Below, piece after piece: positions 62,316 to 64,000 of a stretch of 64,000 nucleotides of DNA; within the stretch, counting starts at the first letter, position 1, and each line of letters starts with the position of its first letter. The position numbers were made by a program, and so were the translations under genes. The DNA is from Desulfobulbus oligotrophicus (GTDB taxonomy: Bacteria; Desulfobacterota; Desulfobulbia; Desulfobulbales; Desulfobulbaceae). The stretch spans positions 2,523,501 to 2,587,500 of the forward strand of contig NZ_CP054140.1 of NCBI RefSeq assembly GCF_016446285.1, given 5' to 3'. The notes under the pieces were generated by a model, which ran no database searches, was not told where the DNA came from, and worked only from the letters and a program-made list of their open reading frames with translations.

Positions 62316-62673
62316 AGAACGCATCCTCCAGTTGAAAAATTCCACTCTGAAAACTTCAAATCACTTGCATACGGGAAGAACATGCTCGCATGTCCGAACA
62401 ACATCATTTTATATTTGCCTCGCACGCAGCACAGGTGTACACAGTGCTGCACATCCTCAGTGACTCCTGTCAGCTGCTGCGAACATATTCCGACCGTAAC
62501 CCGCCGACCTAAGGTCTCGGGGTGACTGAAATAAAAAGAGAACCAAGTCGGTAAGTTGTAAAAAATAAAGATTTCAATGTCAACAAACATTCACTATGAT
62601 ATCCGTGTGAGTCTACCCGCACCGCCAATGCCACTTCTTACAGGAAGAATCTGCACGACATCCTCCATTACCC
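62316..62673. other. Divergent intergenic region
   Basis: About 360 bases between the lipoprotein gene (minus) and tatD (plus). No gene recognised. It should contain promoters in both directions; AT-rich tracts occur near 62,555-62,600. Confidence 0.45.
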
Positions 62674-63513
62674 ATGAAACATATCAATACAACTCCACCT
62701 CATCCTTCAAAGCCGATAAACAACCCACAACTCATTGACACCCACTGCCACCTTGACATGATCGCTGCCCATGCAGATGTAAACACCGTTCTTTCCGAAG
62801 CGGCTCAGCAAGGTGTTACACAGGTAATCACCATAGGCATTGATGTGCAAAGCTCACAGCAGGCCATACTGCTTGCGCATCGTTATCAGGATGTTTACGC
62901 GACCGTCGGTGTTCATCCGCACAATGCCGGGGAGGTCAAACCGGCAGTCTTGCGAAAACTCGCCCAGCTGGCTGGTGATTCTACAGTGGTCGGCTTTGGG
63001 GAAATCGGTCTTGATTACGTCAAAAACCATGCCCCGCAAAAAATACAGCGCCGGGCATTTACAGAGCAACTGCACCTCGCCAAAGAGCTGAACTTGCCGA
63101 TCATCATCCATGATCGGGAAGCGCATGCCGATATTTACCGTCTTCTTGAAGAGGCAGGACCTTTTCCGCAGGGAGGGGTCATCCATTGCTTTTCCGGTGA
63201 CCTGGCCTTTGCTGAACAGATGGTTGCCATGGGATTTGCTCTTTCAATTCCCGGTGTTGTCACTTTTTCCAGCGCCCGTTCTTTGCATGAGGTTATCCGG
63301 CATATCGATCTTACACATCTTCTTGTCGAGACGGACAGCCCGTACCTCGCACCAGTACCTTTTCGCGGTAAGCGTAATGAGCCGAAATTTCTGATCTATA
63401 CGGCACAAAAAATAGCAGAAATAAAAGAGGTTTCCCTTGCTGCCGTTGCCCAGGCAACTACTGCCAATGCAATCCGGCTTTTTCATCTTCCTCACGCTGA
63501 TCATGATTCGTGA
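62674..63513 (+). CDS. tatD: TatD-family metal-dependent deoxyribonuclease
   Basis: A 279-residue TIM-barrel hydrolase. The metal site begins DTHCHLD; further ligands are in GEIGLDY (Glu), IIIHDREAH (His) and HCFSGD (His), and the final Asp is in LLVETDSPYLAP. TatD enzymes act as 3'-5' exonucleases or quality-control hydrolases in the cytoplasm. The first ~17 residues are extra and basic/Pro-rich, so a later start is possible. It overlaps the YggS-family gene by 11 bases. Confidence 0.95.
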   Translation: MKHINTTPPHPSKPINNPQLIDTHCHLDMIAAHADVNTVLSEAAQQGVTQVITIGIDVQSSQQAILLAHRYQDVYATVGVHPHNAGEVKPAVLRKLAQLAGDSTVVGFGEIGLDYVKNHAPQKIQRRAFTEQLHLAKELNLPIIIHDREAHADIYRLLEEAGPFPQGGVIHCFSGDLAFAEQMVAMGFALSIPGVVTFSSARSLHEVIRHIDLTHLLVETDSPYLAPVPFRGKRNEPKFLIYTAQKIAEIKEVSLAAVAQATTANAIRLFHLPHADHDS

Positions 63514-64000
63514 AAACTTACGTCTTATACAGGCGTCGATTGCTCGAGCAGCTGAAAAATCGGGAAGAACTCCTGAGGAGATCACCCTTGTTGCTGTGAC
63601 CAAGACAGTGCCGATCGCAGCCATCCAAGAAACGATCAGATGTGGACACAACTTTTTTGGTGAAAACTATATCCAGGAGGCTGCCGGCAAAATCCCCTGC
63701 TGCCCTCCGGATACCAACTGGCATTTTATAGGTCATCTTCAAAGCAACAAGGCCAAACAGGCAGTTGAACTCTTTCAGGTTATCGAAACTGTTGACCGGT
63801 GGGAAATTGCCAGAATACTGAATAAATATGCCCGGCAACTGAACAGATATCCTTCAATTTTAATACAGGTCAACCTGGGCCGAGAACGGCAGAAGTCCGG
63901 TATTTTATCCGAGCACCTGGAAGACTTGCTCCATCGAATCGGTCAGGAAACAGCACTACCGGTCCTCGGCTTGATGACCATGCCACCCTATTTTTCCGAT
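63503..64000 (+). CDS. yggS: YggS-family PLP homeostasis protein, 3' end outside window
   Basis: The first 166 residues of a PLP-binding YggS/PROSC protein. LVAVTKTVP carries the PLP-binding Lys, FGENYIQEA and WHFIGHLQSNKAK are family hallmarks, and VNLGRERQKSG follows. These proteins bind PLP on a TIM barrel and regulate vitamin B6 and amino-acid pools. The ATG at 63503 overlaps the end of tatD, suggesting coupled expression. The frame is open to the window end. Confidence 0.95.
   Translation, partial: MIRENLRLIQASIARAAEKSGRTPEEITLVAVTKTVPIAAIQETIRCGHNFFGENYIQEAAGKIPCCPPDTNWHFIGHLQSNKAKQAVELFQVIETVDRWEIARILNKYARQLNRYPSILIQVNLGRERQKSGILSEHLEDLLHRIGQETALPVLGLMTMPPYFSD

Noticed and set aside
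1-64000. CRISPR arrays
   Set aside because: No regularly spaced direct repeats of 20-40 bases were seen in any intergenic stretch.

Overview
The window is 64 kb of mid-GC, gene-dense bacterial chromosome, Gram-negative because it carries a tol operon, Wzm/Wzt-type glycan export and lipoproteins. The mix of genes (DUF2148 ferredoxin-domain protein, DsrE-like protein, CysN/CysC-related protein, TlyA, iron-sulfur flavoprotein-like reductase, two-domain CoaBC) fits a Desulfobulbales-type sulfur-metabolising Desulfobacterota. That assignment is inference from gene content and is not proven by any marker here. Layout: (1) 1-3463 holds the 3' part of a UvrD/PcrA helicase, folC and a one-base-overlapping HNH nuclease gene. 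An IS5-family element (3643-4974, 4-bp TTAG duplication) follows. (2) 5057-14711 is an ordinary block: a small hypothetical protein, an orphan branched-chain amino-acid-type binding protein, catalase plus ferritin-like protein, DUF2784, a DUF853/HerA-like ATPase, a small membrane protein, a flavoprotein reductase and a large unrecognised secreted protein. (3) 15075-30142 is a surface-glycan locus, clearly more AT-rich from about 18.4 kb onward. It has GT2, Wzm, Wzt, three sulfotransferases (one split by a recent IS630-family insertion), a DegT-type aminotransferase, WbqC, another GT2, a frameshifted remnant, a GT4, an NAD-dependent epimerase and a CysN-CysC-like protein. The logic is assembly of a glycan, sulfation with PAPS, and ABC export. 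The CysN-CysC protein keeps an intact-looking APS kinase, but its GTPase domain has lost the nucleotide-binding motifs. This is the most interesting system in the window: a dedicated PAPS-making enzyme inside a sulfated-glycan locus. (4) 30547-34708 has an FMN reductase, a NodI/NodJ-type ABC exporter and a second IS5-family element (CTAG duplication) that landed on the stop codon of the neighbouring hydrolase. (5) 34709-39710 has an operon of exported PCMT-like methyltransferase, a large spermidine-synthase-like membrane protein without the catalytic Asp, and an alpha/beta hydrolase, then a LysE exporter. (6) 39815-44034 has a Zn/Cd P-type ATPase under an ArsR/SmtB-type sensor with a textbook operator-promoter, then DsrE-like and DUF2148 genes. 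(7) 44269-50208 has an unrecognised Cys/His exported protein divergent from an SH3-NlpC/P60 peptidase, a UPF0104 membrane protein, tRNA-His with its own promoter and terminator, and a zinc-ribbon protein. (8) 50250-58512 (all minus strand) is tolQ-tolR-tolA-tolB-cpoB-tlyA-SH3 protein, without pal, followed by a PheA-like/ACT/TyrA fusion. (9) 59031-64000 has a thioredoxin-reductase-like flavoprotein with degenerate NADPH motifs, darP, coaBC, a lipoprotein, tatD and the 5' part of a YggS-family gene.
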